Below are positions 63,839-64,000 of a DNA stretch of 64,000 nt, in pieces. The stretch is from the NCBI RefSeq assembly GCF_000834635.1, contig NZ_JXQV01000006.1, forward strand, positions 250,501 through 314,500, written 5' to 3'. The stretch comes from Agrobacterium tumefaciens. GTDB lineage: Bacteria; Pseudomonadota; Alphaproteobacteria; Rhizobiales; Rhizobiaceae. The notes under the pieces were generated by a model. It made no database searches and was not told where the DNA came from. It saw only the letters and a list, made by a program, of their open reading frames with translations. How positions within the stretch are numbered: the stretch's first letter is position 1; each line of letters opens with the position of its first letter. The position numbers and the translations under genes are program-made.

Positions 63839-64000
63839 ATGGCATCTGTCGAACTTAACGATATCCGCAAGTCCTATGGCTCGCTGGGTGTCATCCACGG
63901 CATTTCGCTCGAAATAGCAGATGGCGAATTCATCGCGCTCGTCGGCCCGTCGGGTTGCGGCAAGTCCACCCTCTTGCGCATGATTGCGGGGCTTGAAGAG
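63839..64000 (+). CDS. Sugar ABC transporter ATPase, UgpC/MalK type (3' truncated)
   Basis: The first 54 residues are visible. The start [20 protein letters not shown] and Walker [19 protein letters not shown] are those of UgpC/MalK-type ATPases, which energise carbohydrate importers. GGGAGC just before the ATG at 63839 is the ribosome site. The gene continues beyond the window. Confidence 0.92.
   Translation, partial: MASVELNDIRKSYGSLGVIHGISLEIADGEFIALVGPSGCGKSTLLRMIAGLEE

Overview
This window reads as part of a chromosome or chromid of a Rhizobiaceae alphaproteobacterium, close to Agrobacterium/Rhizobium. The evidence is the moderately high GC coding sequence, the families present (IalB-like protein, ThuA-type sugar cluster, methylmalonyl-CoA mutase of the bhbA type, DUF6894 and DUF3597 proteins) and repeated GGAAC-N16/17-nGTT promoter motifs of the alphaproteobacterial general stress response (EcfG/RpoE2 type). 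I cannot name the species. Both ends cut through ABC transporter operons.

Layout. 1-2.3 kb: end of an oligopeptide-type ABC transporter (permease and a double ATPase). 2.4-4.6 kb: small stress-type genes, a GXWXG/DUF4334 protein and a short-chain dehydrogenase. 4.7-8.8 kb: a LolD-like ATPase, FtsX-like permease and AttH/CrtC-like secreted lipocalin operon. 8.8-13.2 kb: a Crp-like regulator, a DUF6894 protein, an ECF sigma factor and treY. 13.2-21.5 kb: an MFS transporter, then a catabolic operon (DXR-like/SAF oxidoreductase, ABM monooxygenase, beta-hydroxyacid dehydrogenase, TRAP transporter) facing a LysR regulator. 22.7-26 kb: a chemoreceptor and a glutathione-independent formaldehyde dehydrogenase. 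26.6-35.2 kb: an accessory island on the minus strand with a 1834-residue two-partner-secretion adhesin, its outer-membrane transporter, an IalB-family protein, an IS3-family relic and an orphan CdiI-like immunity gene.

36-45 kb: tRNA-Ser(CGA), methylmalonyl-CoA mutase, and a periplasmic aldehyde oxidoreductase system (paoABC) with its molybdenum-cofactor maturation genes (mocA-like, and an XdhC/PaoD-like factor split in two). 45-50 kb: a GAF-EAL protein, a PAS-GGDEF protein, a SulP transporter and a PH-domain protein. 50-56 kb: treZ, the C-terminal processing protease Prc, a DUF3597 protein, an outer-membrane beta-barrel and a small secreted Gly/Ser/Asn-rich protein. 56-64 kb: a sugar catabolic cluster (hydroxyacid dehydrogenase, ThuA, Gfo/Idh/MocA, ROK regulator) divergent from a sugar ABC transporter that runs off the end.

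The main hidden pattern is a dispersed stress regulon. Six promoter motifs of the EcfG/RpoE2 type sit just upstream of a small secreted protein, a DUF2188 protein, the ECF sigma gene, treY, a DUF3597 protein and a Gly/Ser/Asn-rich secreted protein. treY and treZ, usually clustered, are 37 kb apart here; treY has such a motif and treZ has none that I can see. The most unusual locus is the adhesin island. It has nine tandem 59-residue repeats (177 bp, nearly identical in places), MBG-like domains, a C-terminal cysteine pair like that of HMW1 adhesins, and a decayed IS beside an immunity gene without a toxin.
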